Below, piece after piece: positions 20,612-31,785 of a DNA stretch of 64,000 nt (positions are counted from its first letter, which is position 1; each line of letters opens with the position of its first letter). Both the position numbers and the translations under genes were made by a program. Origin of the DNA: Nipponacmea schrenckii. Taxonomy: Eukaryota; Mollusca; Gastropoda; Lottiidae. Under the pieces are notes generated by a model. That model worked only from the letters and a program-made list of their open reading frames with translations. It did no database searches and was not told the DNA's origin. Location of the stretch: NCBI GenBank assembly GCA_030562195.1, contig CM060202.1, forward strand, positions 806,001 to 870,000, given 5' to 3'.

Positions 20612-22900
20612 TTAACATGATTTTCTAGTAGCTTTATAATCAACAAATCTGCTGGTTTTGGCATATAAATTTCTACGTCTGATAATTGCTAATCTAACAA
20701 ATGATAAAATTATATTAAGAATATTGTTAATCTTTTTACAGCTAGATAATTTATAAGATAGTAAAATATATAAATGGAGTTGGTTTTCAGTAAAACCTGA
20801 AGGAATAAAATCAATAAGTAAATTTCTGACCAGCTCAACTAATTCTTGTATCTTAGGACAAGAAAGAAATAAATGTTCCATATCTTCAATATTATCAGTA
20901 TTACAAAGTTTACAAACAGGAGAATCTATCATCTTGAATTTAAATAGCTTTGCATTTGTAAAAATAATATTATGAGCATTTCAAAATCATTAACAGTGCA
21001 ATCATTACCTTTATACCAAAATAAATACATTGGGCCACATTATTTTGAAATCTATGGTAGGAAATAAAGTTAACCAGAAGTTGTGTGATGTTGGGGGTTG
21101 TGAAATATTGGATCTAAGAGTATTGTAGATAAATGTAGAGGAACATTCTGACATATTGACCTCAGTGTCATTGGAAGGAAAAAATAATTCAAGCTCGCTA
21201 TGGGTGGTGTTGCTATTTTCAATCTGTTGAATCCATTCTTTAGGTTAGGATGATATAATAATGTAATATTTCCTTTCAATGACACAGGAATTAATATTAA
21301 TATTTCTCTCACTGAACCTCTCTAAGATTCTATCAAAGGGGAGTAAGCTAAAATCATCATAACATATAATATCTGAAATAGTAGTAATTTTACAATCAAT
21401 GAAAGGTTTAAAATTCAAGTGGCGTCCATTATAGGTTATAAAAGGATTGAAAAATAAGGGTTGATTTACTAACATATTAAAATTTACAGGTTTAATACGA
21501 ATCTATTATCCCAAGCAATTAGTTGACTTTGATAAAAGGAGGTAAAAGATCTTTGTTTGATTGTTTTCATATAGAAAACAGATATAGTTAAAGAACAATT
21601 GAAATATAGTGACAAATAAAAGCTTAATATAGATTTCCATGTAAATACACAAGATATGTCAACATATCTCTTGAGCCAAATTAACCTAAAGGCTTGTTGT
21701 CTAAGTAAAATATCTGGTATATTAAGCCCTCCATCTTTTAAATTCCTGATTGCGGTAGTATTTTTAATGGGTGTAGGTTTTCCATGCCATAAAAATTTCT
21801 CAATAGAAGAATTTTTATCTGTGACAACAGAGTCAGGAATATCAAATACCCTTAAGACATACCAAATTTTACTCAAACATAGTGAGTTTATAATAACAGA
21901 TTTTCCTATCAGAGATAAATTTCTCTGGGTCCATATATTAAGGATAGATTTGATACTTCTAACTCTGCTGTCCCAGTTGTACTTCATACAAAGTGTTGTA
22001 GTGGGTCCTAAATAAATACCTAAGATGTCTATACATTCTTTTACTATGCTCAGTTTTATAGTAAGTGAAATAGGAACATCTGCGTCTAAGGGTAAAAGTT
22101 GGGATTTGTCCTCATTAAATTTAGCACCAGAAGCATGACAGTAAGATTTTAGAGCAGTAAAAACATTTATAACTGAAGCTAAGGAAGATACAGTAATAGT
22201 ACAAACATCTGTATGTTGATATATAATAGAGGGATTAGGACTGAAAGGGATTGGTATTCCATGAATATTGTTAGCAGCTTTAATAATGCAATTTATAGGT
22301 TGGGCAGTTAGAACATACAGTAAAGCACTTAAAGGGCATCCTTGTCGAGTGCCTCTTTCTACAGGAAAATAATTAAATATGGCCATTAACTTTAACACAG
22401 TTCCGAATATTTTTATAAAACAAATGTATATGTGAAATAAAATGTGGACCAAATCCGAAATGCCTTAATATTTGAAAAAGATCAAACGCTTTCAATATAT
22501 GTACAATAGCTTATAACATCTCTGATGGAGGCTATATTATTGGCAATATCTCTGCCAGGAGCACATGATTGTTCAATGGATACAATAGAATTAATAACCT
22601 TACCTAGACGAAGTGCTAGAACACGGGTATATATTTTATAATCTACCTTTAAAAGAGCAATGGGACGATAATATTTCAAATCTCGTTTATCTCTTGACAG
22701 TTTCTTTCTCAATTAAATATTTTAAAGTATCCCACCATACGAGCGGAGCATCTCTATATACAGTATTACCCACCTGATTATTGATTAAATTCTCGATTTT
22801 AATATCATACACTGCATCACTAGAGTGTTATTAATAATCCACAGGCCAGGGCCTCTCTCGCAGGTATCAAAGTTAAAAATAGTAACAACAAAATTGTGGT
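20612..22900 (-). pseudogene. Tx1/L1-like LINE ORF2: reverse transcriptase and C-terminus
   Basis: From 5' to 3' on the minus strand: end of the endonuclease ('FSDHNFVVTIFNFD', about 22870-22910), 'YYRPIALLKVDYKIYTRVLA' with 'EQSCAPGRDIANNI' (22500-22690), 'ERGTRQGCPLSALLYVLTAQ' (about 22300-22360), the position of the YADD box read as 'QHTDVCT' (so the catalytic box is lost), 'WNSR/WDSRVRSIKSILNIW' and 'SIEKFLWHGK' (about 21780). The C-terminal zinc-knuckle 'CKLCNTDNIEDMEHLFLSC' is at about 20850-20910. Frame breaks fall near 21484, 22452 and 22480. The motifs are those of the L1 superfamily, Tx1 branch. Confidence 0.85.
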
Positions 22901-23559
22901 CTGAAAATGATGTGGGTTGTATATAGCAATGCTAACATAAGCTGCTTAAAGAATCACTAAAGGTATATTTGTTTCAAGCAAATCTAATTTAATTATCTAA
23001 TCGTTGATTATGTCCTAATCAAATCAGATTTGAGAGTTGAAAAAAATGCATTGATTATTATTAAACATAATTTATTCACATAGTCAAAAGAATTAGGCAC
23101 AAGTTATAAAAGCCGTCTACAAAATATACATCATTATAAATTATGCAATACAAAATACAAGAAAAAAAGAAAAATAGAAAACCAAGAGATAAATTATCAT
23201 GTAAAACTTGAAAAAGAGATTACACACATTCACACAATATTCTGTCAATAAATACAACTTACATTCTATACACGAATAGACTATATAGAATAAAACTATT
23301 TAAGATATATTGTAATGCAAAACATAATCAAAATACGAAACACAAGCTACATGATGCAAATGAATTCGTAAAAATTGTTCATATAGGATACATTCACACA
23401 AATTTATTCGTTATTGACAAAAATTAGTTGCTATAAACATACACACACACACACACAAAACAACAGATATACACCAAAATAAAGATAATGTGAAAAAAAA
23501 GAAAGAAAAAAAAAAGAAAATGCATCAATTACCCACACAACAGTGAATTTTTACCTTTA

Positions 23560-26297
23560 TAAGTACAGACATGTGAAAAAATATTCCTATTAGTTTCATC
23601 CGAAAGTTCAATGTTGACAGATAGGAGTATATTTAGACTGATATTGGTGATGATGGATGAAAGTCTTTCAAACAACGTATTCCTCTGAAGTGTAAAGCGA
23701 TTACAAACAAAGAAAAAGTGCTCGGCATTTTCAATGGCGCTCCCACAGATACATCTTGGACTATCAATAATATTAATGCGGAATAAATCTGCGTTCAGAG
23801 GACTACAGTTATGTCTCAGCTGTGTAAGAAGAATATTTTCTTTTCGACTACCAAATAAAAAGTGAACAGGAATGTTTATCTGTGTTGATTTTTTTAGTTG
23901 ACATATGAAACTTTTATGATTTGGGCTATTTCGTATGACGGGGTTCAGATCGTTCTGAAAGTTTGTGGAAAAAAGGATTGTTGATACAGGGATGTACGAG
24001 TGAATGAAAGAGGAAGGTTGTTTGAGTTTCGGAGGTTATAATGTCTATTTTCACGAGATATTAAATCATTTGACTGATCAATTAGGAACGTAGGAGATTC
24101 GAAGTTAAGTATTTTATTAAGTAATGTAATAAACGTTTATTCCGTCGCCTAATATAGAGTTGGGTAAGACCGGTTTCTGGGTAAAGAGCGGCTAGCTTGC
24201 AGTATCTCGTTAGCCCAGTAATGATTCGTGCAGCTTCAATTTGGACCTTTTGAAGTTTTTTCAGATCGCTCCGATTTGAAGAATCCCAAACTTCACACCC
24301 ATATTCTAGTAGTGGACGAATGTATATTTTGTATATTTGTAAAAGAGTATTACGGTTTAGAGTAAACTTAAGTCTACGCAGTAAATGAACTTGTTTCCAA
24401 GCAGAATCGCAGATGTTATCTGTATGATTAGACCATTTTATATCATTGGAAAATGTAATAACTAGATGGGTATGCATCGGAACTTGTTCAAGAACCTCAT
24501 TGCCAAATATTAATTTAGGAGTAAAGTTGAGCTTTTTGAGGGAAAATAGTATAACCTTTGAATCAGATGGATTGAAATTTACAAGCCATTTCTTTGACCA
24601 AGTTTCGAATTTTAGAAGATCAGAGTTAAGTGAAAGTTCGATGTTGTTCAGGGACACGTCGGTACAACCTAGTGCTGTGTCGTCAGCAAACAATCGACTG
24701 TTTTTTAGCGAGTCCTGGATGTCATTAATAAATACTAAGAAAAGAAATGGTCCGAGTACAGAACCTTGTGGTACACCTGATGTTAGGTGGGATTTTGAAG
24801 AAGTATCACTGTTCAGAAAAACTCCTTGAGAGCGGTTGGATAAATAACTCGAAAGCCAGTGTAAAGTGGGATTTTCTACTCCGTATTTTGAAAGTTTTAA
24901 AACCAATCCTTCAATTTAGACTCGATCGAAGGCCTTTGATATATCAAAAAATGCAAAACAAGAGAGTTTCTTTTCTTCAATGGCAAGGAGAATTGAGTTA
25001 TATATTTCGACAAGTTGGTTTGTAGTTGAATGATTTGGTCGAAATCCAGATTGGTACGAATATAGCAGTTTATTACAATGAAAGTAGTTATATAAATGTT
25101 TAAATGCGATTTTTTCAAAGAGTTTACTTATTGAGTTTAATAAAGAAATTGGGCGATAATTACACACTAGACTACGGTCACCCTTTTTAAACAAAGGCAT
25201 TCAGGAAATGTGGACGTTATCAGTGATTTGTTAAATATTAGAGTAAGGGGAATTGCTATAGAGTCACAAGTATTTTTTAAAAGTATATTGTTAATACCGT
25301 CATTACCGGATGAAGACTTTGGTTTTAAAGTTCTTATTTGATCTCTTACCTCACTTGTAGTAAGGCTTGGAAAATTAAAACAAGCATTTGTGCGTGCTTC
25401 AAACGATGGAGCACAATTAGGTGGGTTAGTATCCGAGATCTGAGAAAAATATTTGTTAAACAGTTCGACAGTTTCATAATCAGATTGAGTTATTTGACCG
25501 CCTAGATGAGTAGTAACATGGGGTATTTTAATAATTCGGTAGTAATCTTTAGAAGAGGTTTCTTTTGAAGTGATCGAGCTAAGTAAGTTGTTGACATTAT
25601 TTCGTTTCGTTTTATATCTACGTATATCTGCTTCACGTATAGTGACAATTGCTTTGTGTCTTAATCTATCTCGTTTCCTAATTTCAGATCGGAGTTTGCT
25701 ATTGAACCAAGGTTTATCAGTCGCTCTAATAGTAACTACCTTTCGAGGAATACATTGATAAATAAGTTAACAGTACTATAGAAAATTTCGCAAGTTGGGT
25801 GGTCTATAGACGACACAAACGATTACTGAACATTTGTGAAGTTTCAATTCAACCCACAGAATCTCGATATTAGTATATTCTAAATCTGGTCTCTTACGAT
25901 ATGGTATTTTATCATTGATGTACAAGTGTACCTCACCCCCAAAGCAGTTTCTGTCTTGCCTTAATGGTTCTCCAAACCCTTCCCACTTAATATCAGCATT
26001 AGGGACTTGATTGTCAAGATGGGATTCAGTAAAAGCACAAATATGGAATTCATGAACGTCTGAAAATAGTTCCTCTAATTTGTTTCGACCACTTCTAATA
26101 TTTAAGTGAAATAAAGATAAATAGTCAGTGATATTTGGACCAGGATTTGGGTTTACATCACCGCATAGAAGTAGTTTAGATGGGCGGGAAAAATGACAGA
26201 AGGAATAGAATAGAGTTATGTAGAATAACAAATTACCATGTCTAAACATAAAACTTATATCCGCTACCAGTGATAGGTCTAAAATAATCAGGCACAT
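23560..26297 (-). pseudogene. CR1-type LINE ORF2: endonuclease, RT, C-terminal finger
   Basis: Start region at 26297 with an APE-type endonuclease piece ('LFHLNIRSGRNKLEEL', 'CAFTESHLD', 'VCVVYRPPN'). Then comes RT: 'VCNYRPISLLNSISKLFEKI' (about 25110-25165), 'YQSGFRPNHSTTNQL', 'FFDISKAFDRV' (to 24916), 'LTSGVPQGSVLGPFLF' (about 24750) and 'SRLFADDTALG' (catalytic box, about 24670-24700). The C-terminus includes 'RPLLEYGCEVWD' and a Cys-rich end 'RCICGSAIENAEHFFFVC' near 23700-23760. The endonuclease-RT join (25200-25775) and the 3' part contain stops, and a shift lies near 24910. Upstream of the endonuclease is a 2A-like motif (26136-26162). Confidence 0.85.
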
Positions 26298-26689
26298 ACT
26301 AGATTTAATAGTATCATATTGAATAATAGGCGAAAGACTCTATCACTATGTAGGGCGGATAGTAGAATTAATATTAAAGGTACTTACATGATTCAGTGGA
26401 TATAATTCATAAAACCGAGCAACACTGAGACGGGTTGATGACGCAATAGAAAAGGGAAAGTATAGTGGTAAAGGTAAAAAAATAAGAGAAAAACAACATA
26501 TCATAGATAGGTTGCATGAAATATGCAGAAATGCAAGGGTACGAGACTTTCTGATACATTGAAAAAATGGAAAAAATGTTAGAAATAAAAGTACATACAA
26601 AGGATAGGAAAATCAACCAGTAATACAGTCATAAATTTAGATTTAGTCTTTTGGGGTAGAAGTTAGAACATCAACATCTAATAGTGATA

Positions 26690-27000
26690 CTTGTCTTAGG
26701 GCACCAAGGTTATCGGTTCAATAGGTGTGGATGGGTTAGTGAGCGAACCAGAGTTATCAGACTGACCATACCTCCTGTTTTGAACATTCACATTTTGCAG
26801 TGGGGTTGCAGCTGCTGCTCCTTGGAATTGTGACAGATCATACACAGAATTAATTATAACAGTACGGTCATCCAGTAGTGTTCTTGCGTAAACTCGACCA
26901 TCGTACGTCCAGCAGTTTTCAATCAAATTAGCCTGAAAGGCGTCCCTAGTTTTCTTGAAAAGGATCGAGCGTTTTGCAGTTAGAGCCTCATTAATAAATT
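26690..27000 (-). pseudogene. Putative ORF1 C-terminal remnant of the CR1-type LINE
   Basis: Minus-strand frame with 'ANLIENCWTYDGRVYARTLL' then 'DRTVIINSVYDLSQF', and upstream basic 'ILFKKTRDAF'. This resembles the end of LINE ORF1 proteins of marine invertebrates, where a Lys/Arg-rich helix leads into a W-T-Y-G block. It lies upstream of the endonuclease of the same-strand LINE, at the right distance for ORF1. The assignment is moderate and based on position and this block only. Confidence 0.5.
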
Positions 27001-27570
27001 AATGCGTTGATTACAAAATGTCTGCCGTCAGAAAGAGAGTCTGTGCTTCCGTTTTAGCCATTGAACTAGCAAAAAAAAAAAAAACACCTGGAACAATGAT
27101 GTTATTATGACCCAAGGGATGCATCAAATGCATAACACATGTGCAAATGGTCCTACTGTTGAGGCCGAATTGGGTTTGGGAAGGGGTCGAACAGACTCGG
27201 GACGATTCCGCATTCTGACCTGATCGGTCACCGATAATATTACTCTTCACAACAGCCACACCGCAATATAAGTTACGAAAATAACATATAGTTGTGCAAT
27301 AACAACCAACAATGTCACTAAAAAACCGTTCAATGTTGATGATTCTGCTAATACCAAATTACAAATGCATATTTAGGAAAAATTGTACTCTCTTGTTATC
27401 ATCTTCTCCGTGAGCCGCCATCTTGCCTAATCAAAAGCAAATCAACCAAACGACCTCGCTAGTAGGGTTGGTCGATTAGGCTAATCGATTTGAATTAGAG
27501 TTAAAACAAATACGTCGATTAGCATAATCTGATTTGATTAGTGTGTGAAACAAATACATATCGGGCCTAA

Positions 27571-28050
27571 TCAAATCCGATTTGCTTGAAACAAATATGC
27601 TTTAAATAAAATATAATCTAAACGGCTAAGCTTAAGAGGATCATCTCGATCTTGTGCGCGAGTAAAATGTTTTTTATGGGGATGAACATATCTAAACGCA
27701 TCTAAAAAATTATGTTTTACAACGAAATTATTGAAATATACGGCGCTGGCACGAACTATTGCCATTCCGGTTCCTCTGTCTAGGTGTGGGTCCAAGACTT
27801 CGTTAAAGTCACCACATACAATATTATAAATGGAATTATCAAGGTAATGGTTACTAAAATATTTCAAAAATTCAATCCTTTCAGAATAAATATTAGGTAC
27901 ATATATGGAGTAAAAATCGACAGTTTTTTCATTTATCGTGACATTGATTTTAATTACTTTTCAATTTCTATCTTTAAATCAATATTAACACATGATTTAA
28001 ATCTATTATTTACAAGAATTGCGACACCTCTTCTACTTCCATTATAGTTA
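27571..28050 (-). pseudogene. Tx1-like LINE ORF2: endonuclease domain fragment
   Basis: APE-type endonuclease pieces: 'YNIVCGDFNEVLDPHLDRGT' (catalytic GDFN block, about 27770-27830), 'FLDAFRYVHPHKKHFT' and 'LSRLDYILF' (about 27600-27640). The N-terminal part extends to about 28050, with 'RGVAILVNN'-like sequence on the minus strand. The frame is cut at about 27600 by the inverted-repeat element; the rest of the domain and the RT lie at 20612-22960. Confidence 0.8.
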
Positions 28051-28059
28051 CTAAAATAG

Positions 28060-29230
28060 CGAAGGCGCAACGTAATACGCCCACCATTGGCAGCCTTAGT
28101 TATTCGGGCGGTGGACAAGAGGTATCAGTAAATACAATATTTTAAATGTAAAAGGCTCAAATCATGCTTTGTCAAAATCTATCAAGAAACCAGATCTCTA
28201 TCAAGTCCACAAAGAATCAGAGGCTGATAAAGTGAACACGTTTTAAAGAACAAGGGCAATAACTCAATAAATATTTTTTGATTAGTCTGATTTTCAATAG
28301 GGTCTATCCTCGAGTTATAACAAACACTCACACCAAGTTTCATCAAATTCCATCAAGAACCCGGCTCCCTATCGTGTTCACAAGGAATTTTAGGACAAGG
28401 GTAATAACTCATAGTAAATATTTTTCGATTGGTTTCATTTTCGATAGGCTTCATCCTTGGGTCATTACAAAGACTCATTCCAAGTTTCATTAAAATCCAT
28501 CAAGAAATGTGGTCTCTATCGTGTTCACAACAATTGTGGACAGGCAGGCGGACAGACAGACGGACAGACAGACAGGGGTTCATCCTTGGATGATTACAAA
28601 CACACACACCGAAATTGGTCAAAATCCATCCAGAAACCATCTCTCTATCCTGTCCACAACACATTTTTGAACGCAAAATGAATGTGTTTTCAAGAACAAG
28701 GGCAATAACTCATCAATTTATTTTTCAATTTGTCTGATTTTCAATTTTCATCCTTAAGTAATAACAAGCAATCACACCAAACTTTATCAAAATCCATCAA
28801 GAAACACACTCTCAGAATCGTGTTCACAACATATTTTCAAAAACAAGGGCAATAACTCAATGAATATTTTTCGATTGGTCTGATTTTCAATAGGCTTCTG
28901 CCTTGGGTTATAACAAACCCACTCACCAAATTTGGTCAAAATCCATCAAGAAATGTGGTCTCTATCGTGTTCACAACAATTGTGGACAGGCAGATGAATG
29001 TGTTTTCAAGAACAAGGGCAATAACTCATCAATTTATTTTTCGATTTGTCTGATTTTCAATAGGCTTCATCCTTAAGTAATAACAAGCAATCACACCAAA
29101 TTTCATCAAAATCCACCAAGAAACACACTCTCAGAATCGTGTTCACAACATATTTTCAAAAACAAGGGCAATAACTCATTGAATATTTTTCGATTGATCT
29201 GATTTTCATTGTTAATGTGTTTTAGTTATT
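28060..29230. repeat. Tandem repeats of ~145-150 bp with (GGACA)n patch
   Basis: Repeated blocks contain 'AAGAACAAGGGCAATAACTC', 'ATTTTTCGATTGGTCTGATT' and 'CATCAAGAAA', with 'ATCGTGTTCACAAC' between them. A GGACAGACAGACGGACAGAC microsatellite interrupts at about 28536-28575, and a shorter form follows at 28980. The vocabulary parallels the elements at 17.4-18.4 kb and 46.6-47.3 kb (GTGTTCACAA, 'CAAGGGCAATAACTC'), so these are one superfamily. Short open frames here are repeat-derived. Confidence 0.8.
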
Positions 29231-29357
29231 GTCTCTCTACATAGATTGCTCTCTACGATTTTCACTAAAACACAGATTGTCACCTCGATGTTTATTTTTC
29301 CGATTCCCTACAGTTTGCCATTATACTCCTTTTTGGTAATTTTCTTTATAAGGGCAT

Positions 29358-29596
29358 TTATTTCCTTATCCTTATTTTTGCTGTCTTTTTGGGGGGTGGG
29401 CGATCTTCAAGTATGCTCGTTATATAATTTCGTAGCAGGTTCTCTCGTCTTGGAAAATTGTCTTGTGGGTCGTGAGGGACGGGTAGCAGAAGGGTGTTTT
29501 GAGGTATCTCGACATCAACAAAAGGACTAGACGGATTATCATTGTCGGGTTCCATGTTTTCTACACATTCTGGGGTTTCACAAGCGACATTATATT
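29358..29596 (-). other. Unrecognised open frame replacing the GIY-YIG end of Penelope copy 1
   Basis: An open, acidic then basic frame that includes 'ENMEPDNDNPSSPFVDV' and ends '..PPPKKTAKIRIRK'. Similarity between the two Penelope copies stops at about 29597 and this sequence follows in the same frame as the truncated Penelope protein. I do not recognise it; it may be a different retroelement's coding end captured at the break. Confidence 0.3.
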
Positions 29597-29829
29597 GAGT
29601 TTTCACATGTTAGGTGCTCATGGATCGGGTATCTTTTATTCGTAGAGTTACCTAGAAAATAATGCGTTTCTGATATAAAGGGAAATGTTTTGCATCTGGT
29701 TGACATACATGTGGCACTCCTTAAACCTGGAGGCACTTCGGCATAAAGTCTATTTTTAGCTGCTAACTGTACTAATGTGGAATTTTTTATGTTTCGTAAA
29801 AATCGTTTCCACGCTCTTTTAGTTTTGAG

Positions 29830-31250
29830 AAAACAATCGTACAGGCTTGGTTGAAATCAGAAGACCTTGTGCAAATTCGGTGAAATCGTAAAACTTGTGA
29901 CTTAATTATTCCAGAAAATGTATGTTTTGGATGAAATGAGCTCTTATGCAAAAGTTGATGAGTGTCGGTTTCTTTGAAATATACTTTAATATCTAATTTA
30001 TTAGTCTCTGCTATGGAATCTCCTTTAAAAACAGTAGTATCGAGAAAATCTATGCTTTTGTGACTGACGTTGGCTGTTTGATGGACGGGTGGTGGTTGTT
30101 GAGGATTTCAAAAAAATGCCAGAATTGTTCTATGGAGTAAGTCCAAACCATGAAAATGTCATCTAAGAAGCGTCCATAGAAAAGTGGGTCAAATGGACAA
30201 AGGTGTAATGCCTCACGTTCCCACTCTGCCATGAAAAGGTTTGCGTATGAAGGGGCGAATCGTTTGCCCATGGCTGTACCTGAGGTTTGTAGATATGTTT
30301 TACCATTAAATGTGAAATCATTGCGACTTAGACAAATCTCTAGAAGCTGTAGAATTGCATCGTCGGGTCTGTCTGGATCTGGGTTTCTATCAAAAGCTTT
30401 GTGAACTGCCATTAGGCCAGTAGTGTTGTCGATATTGGTGTACATAGAAGTTACGTCTATTGAAATTATAACAGCATTTGAAGGGACTTTGAGGTTTTTT
30501 ATTTTATTGACAAAGTCAGTTGTGTCCTTAAGGTAGGCTCGATGTTGACATGCTAGTGGTAGTAAGAAATGATCGATGTATTCTGACACTGCATAAGACT
30601 CACTACCACAGTCAGAGATAATCGGGCGACCTTTAGGGATTCTATTAGGCATGAACCAATCCTTGGTAGGGTTATTATGAATTTTCGGCAAAGTGTATAA
30701 GTGTCTCTCGCGGCAATCAGGTTTGACAGAAAGATAGTCATATTGTTTCTGTTTTAAATGACTTATTTTAACTAAGTCGGCAAGAATATTGTTTATCATA
30801 TTAGCAGTTTCTTTAAAAATCGGCTCCGGTAAAGTTGCATAGTGTTTAGGATTATTCAATTGATGCTCTGCTTCTGCAATATAATCTTCCCTATTTAATA
30901 TAACGCAACATGAACCTTTGTCACTCTTTTAAATTACAATGCTATCGTCTTTTTTAATTACATTTACGTTCTACTCGCGTTAGATTAGGCTTCTCGTGTG
31001 TTATGGAAAGATTTGATATTTGGATAGCGGTTTTAGGTGGTTTCCACGTGGATTTAGAAATAAACATTTTTCTAGCACTGCGTGGAGGGTGGTTTCGAAA
31101 AAAGTATGTGCAACTTAGATTCCGTTGAAATCGTTGAATAGACGGTTGAAGATAATCAAGGTAAGGTAATTTAGGAGTCGGAATAAATTCCACGGTCTAA
31201 GATTGAAAGCTGGAGGGGTGTGAGAATTTTTCGGCTTAAGTTAACGACGG
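29830..31250 (-). pseudogene. Penelope-like reverse transcriptase, copy 1
   Basis: The N-terminal block 'NLSRKILTPLQLSILDRG' (31190-31250) leads after a shift to 'EFIPTPKLPYLDYL' and 'KSTWKPPK'. After stops near 30950 come 'SDKGSCCVILNREDYIAEA', 'RERHLYTLPKIHN', 'PKGRPIISDCGSESYAVSEY', 'IISIDVTSMYTNID' (motif A), 'GTAMGKRFAPSYANLFM' and 'FYGRFLDDIFMVW' (motif C, FLDD, about 30140-30180). This order and the DVTSMYTNI and RFLDD boxes identify Penelope RT. The catalytic boxes are intact, but the frame is broken in the N-terminal region and near 30050. Confidence 0.9.
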
Positions 31251-31339
31251 TTTGGCCTAGCGGCGGCCTCTCAATATTTTTATCCCCAGTAATTAGTTTA
31301 AAGACTTACCCGGTGCTTGAAGCTGGTGTATCTAAAACA

Positions 31340-31785
31340 AGTATATATTGTTGGCTGTTTCCGGAGACCAATGAAGATTATCAACTGGTTCGAATTATTC
31401 TTCGTAGGGTGACAGGATTGTTGCGTTCTCAGTGTCGGAGTTCATCATCATATCGTTGAATGTCTTAAGATTCTGCTGGGCTTTCTTAGAGATTTTATTA
31501 GAGATAGGTATACATGAGAAGATGATATTGGAGCTAGGAAAGGTTTGGTTGGCTGTGGAAATTAATTTCTGGGCTTGGTTAAATGAGGTTTTGGCTAACA
31601 GTTCACGATTGTTGAGGCCTACATGCAGAATGATCGTAGCCGGTTTATGAACATGGTCGTAAGATTCAAGGATGGACTAGATGTGGTGGATTTGGGCACC
31701 AGGGTACGAGTGTATTTCGGTGTCTGGAGCTGTTTTGGTAATTCGGTTGAGGTTTGAGGACCCAATAATTAAAGTAGATTTCTGT
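31340..31785 (-). pseudogene. SGNH-hydrolase-like domain upstream of Penelope RT
   Basis: On the minus strand: 'TLIIGSSNLNRI' (block I with the nucleophile Ser position, 31749-31769), 'SYPGAQIHHI', then an in-frame TAG (31675-31677), 'TIILHVGLNN' (block III, 31608-31625) and 'VDNLHWSPETAN' (block V DxxH, 31371-31382). The first 'GDS' is GSS here. A second stop falls near 31397. Spacing over about 130 residues fits the GDSL/SGNH esterase fold, which occurs in ORF1 of some CR1 LINEs and in some DIRS-like elements. The frame continues from the upstream ORF and leads, after one shift, into the Penelope RT. Confidence 0.6.

Larger units (their letters stand above)
22963..27602. mobile_element. Terminal-inverted-repeat element inserted in the Tx1-like LINE
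   Basis: The left end ATATTTGTTTCAAGCAAATC (about 22964) is the complement of GATTTGCTTGAAACAAATAT at the right end (about 27581-27600). The two LINE halves on either side join within the endonuclease domain ('RLDYILF' from the right flank, 'SDSLSS' from the left), which shows an insertion. The target duplication looks like TTTA or TTA, but the very ends differ (GGT versus AAGC), so it is uncertain. Near both ends the sequence is rich in GATTAG/CTAATC palindromes. Inside is a CR1-type LINE rather than a transposase. Confidence 0.65.

Noticed and set aside
24446..25025. Plus-strand open frames of 92-127 codons
   Set aside because: Antisense shadows of the CR1-type RT on the minus strand, where GVPQGS and FADD boxes are clear.
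28278..28681. Plus-strand short proteins of 71-74 codons
   Set aside because: They are translations of the tandem repeat and its GGACA microsatellite, with no conserved reading frame between units.
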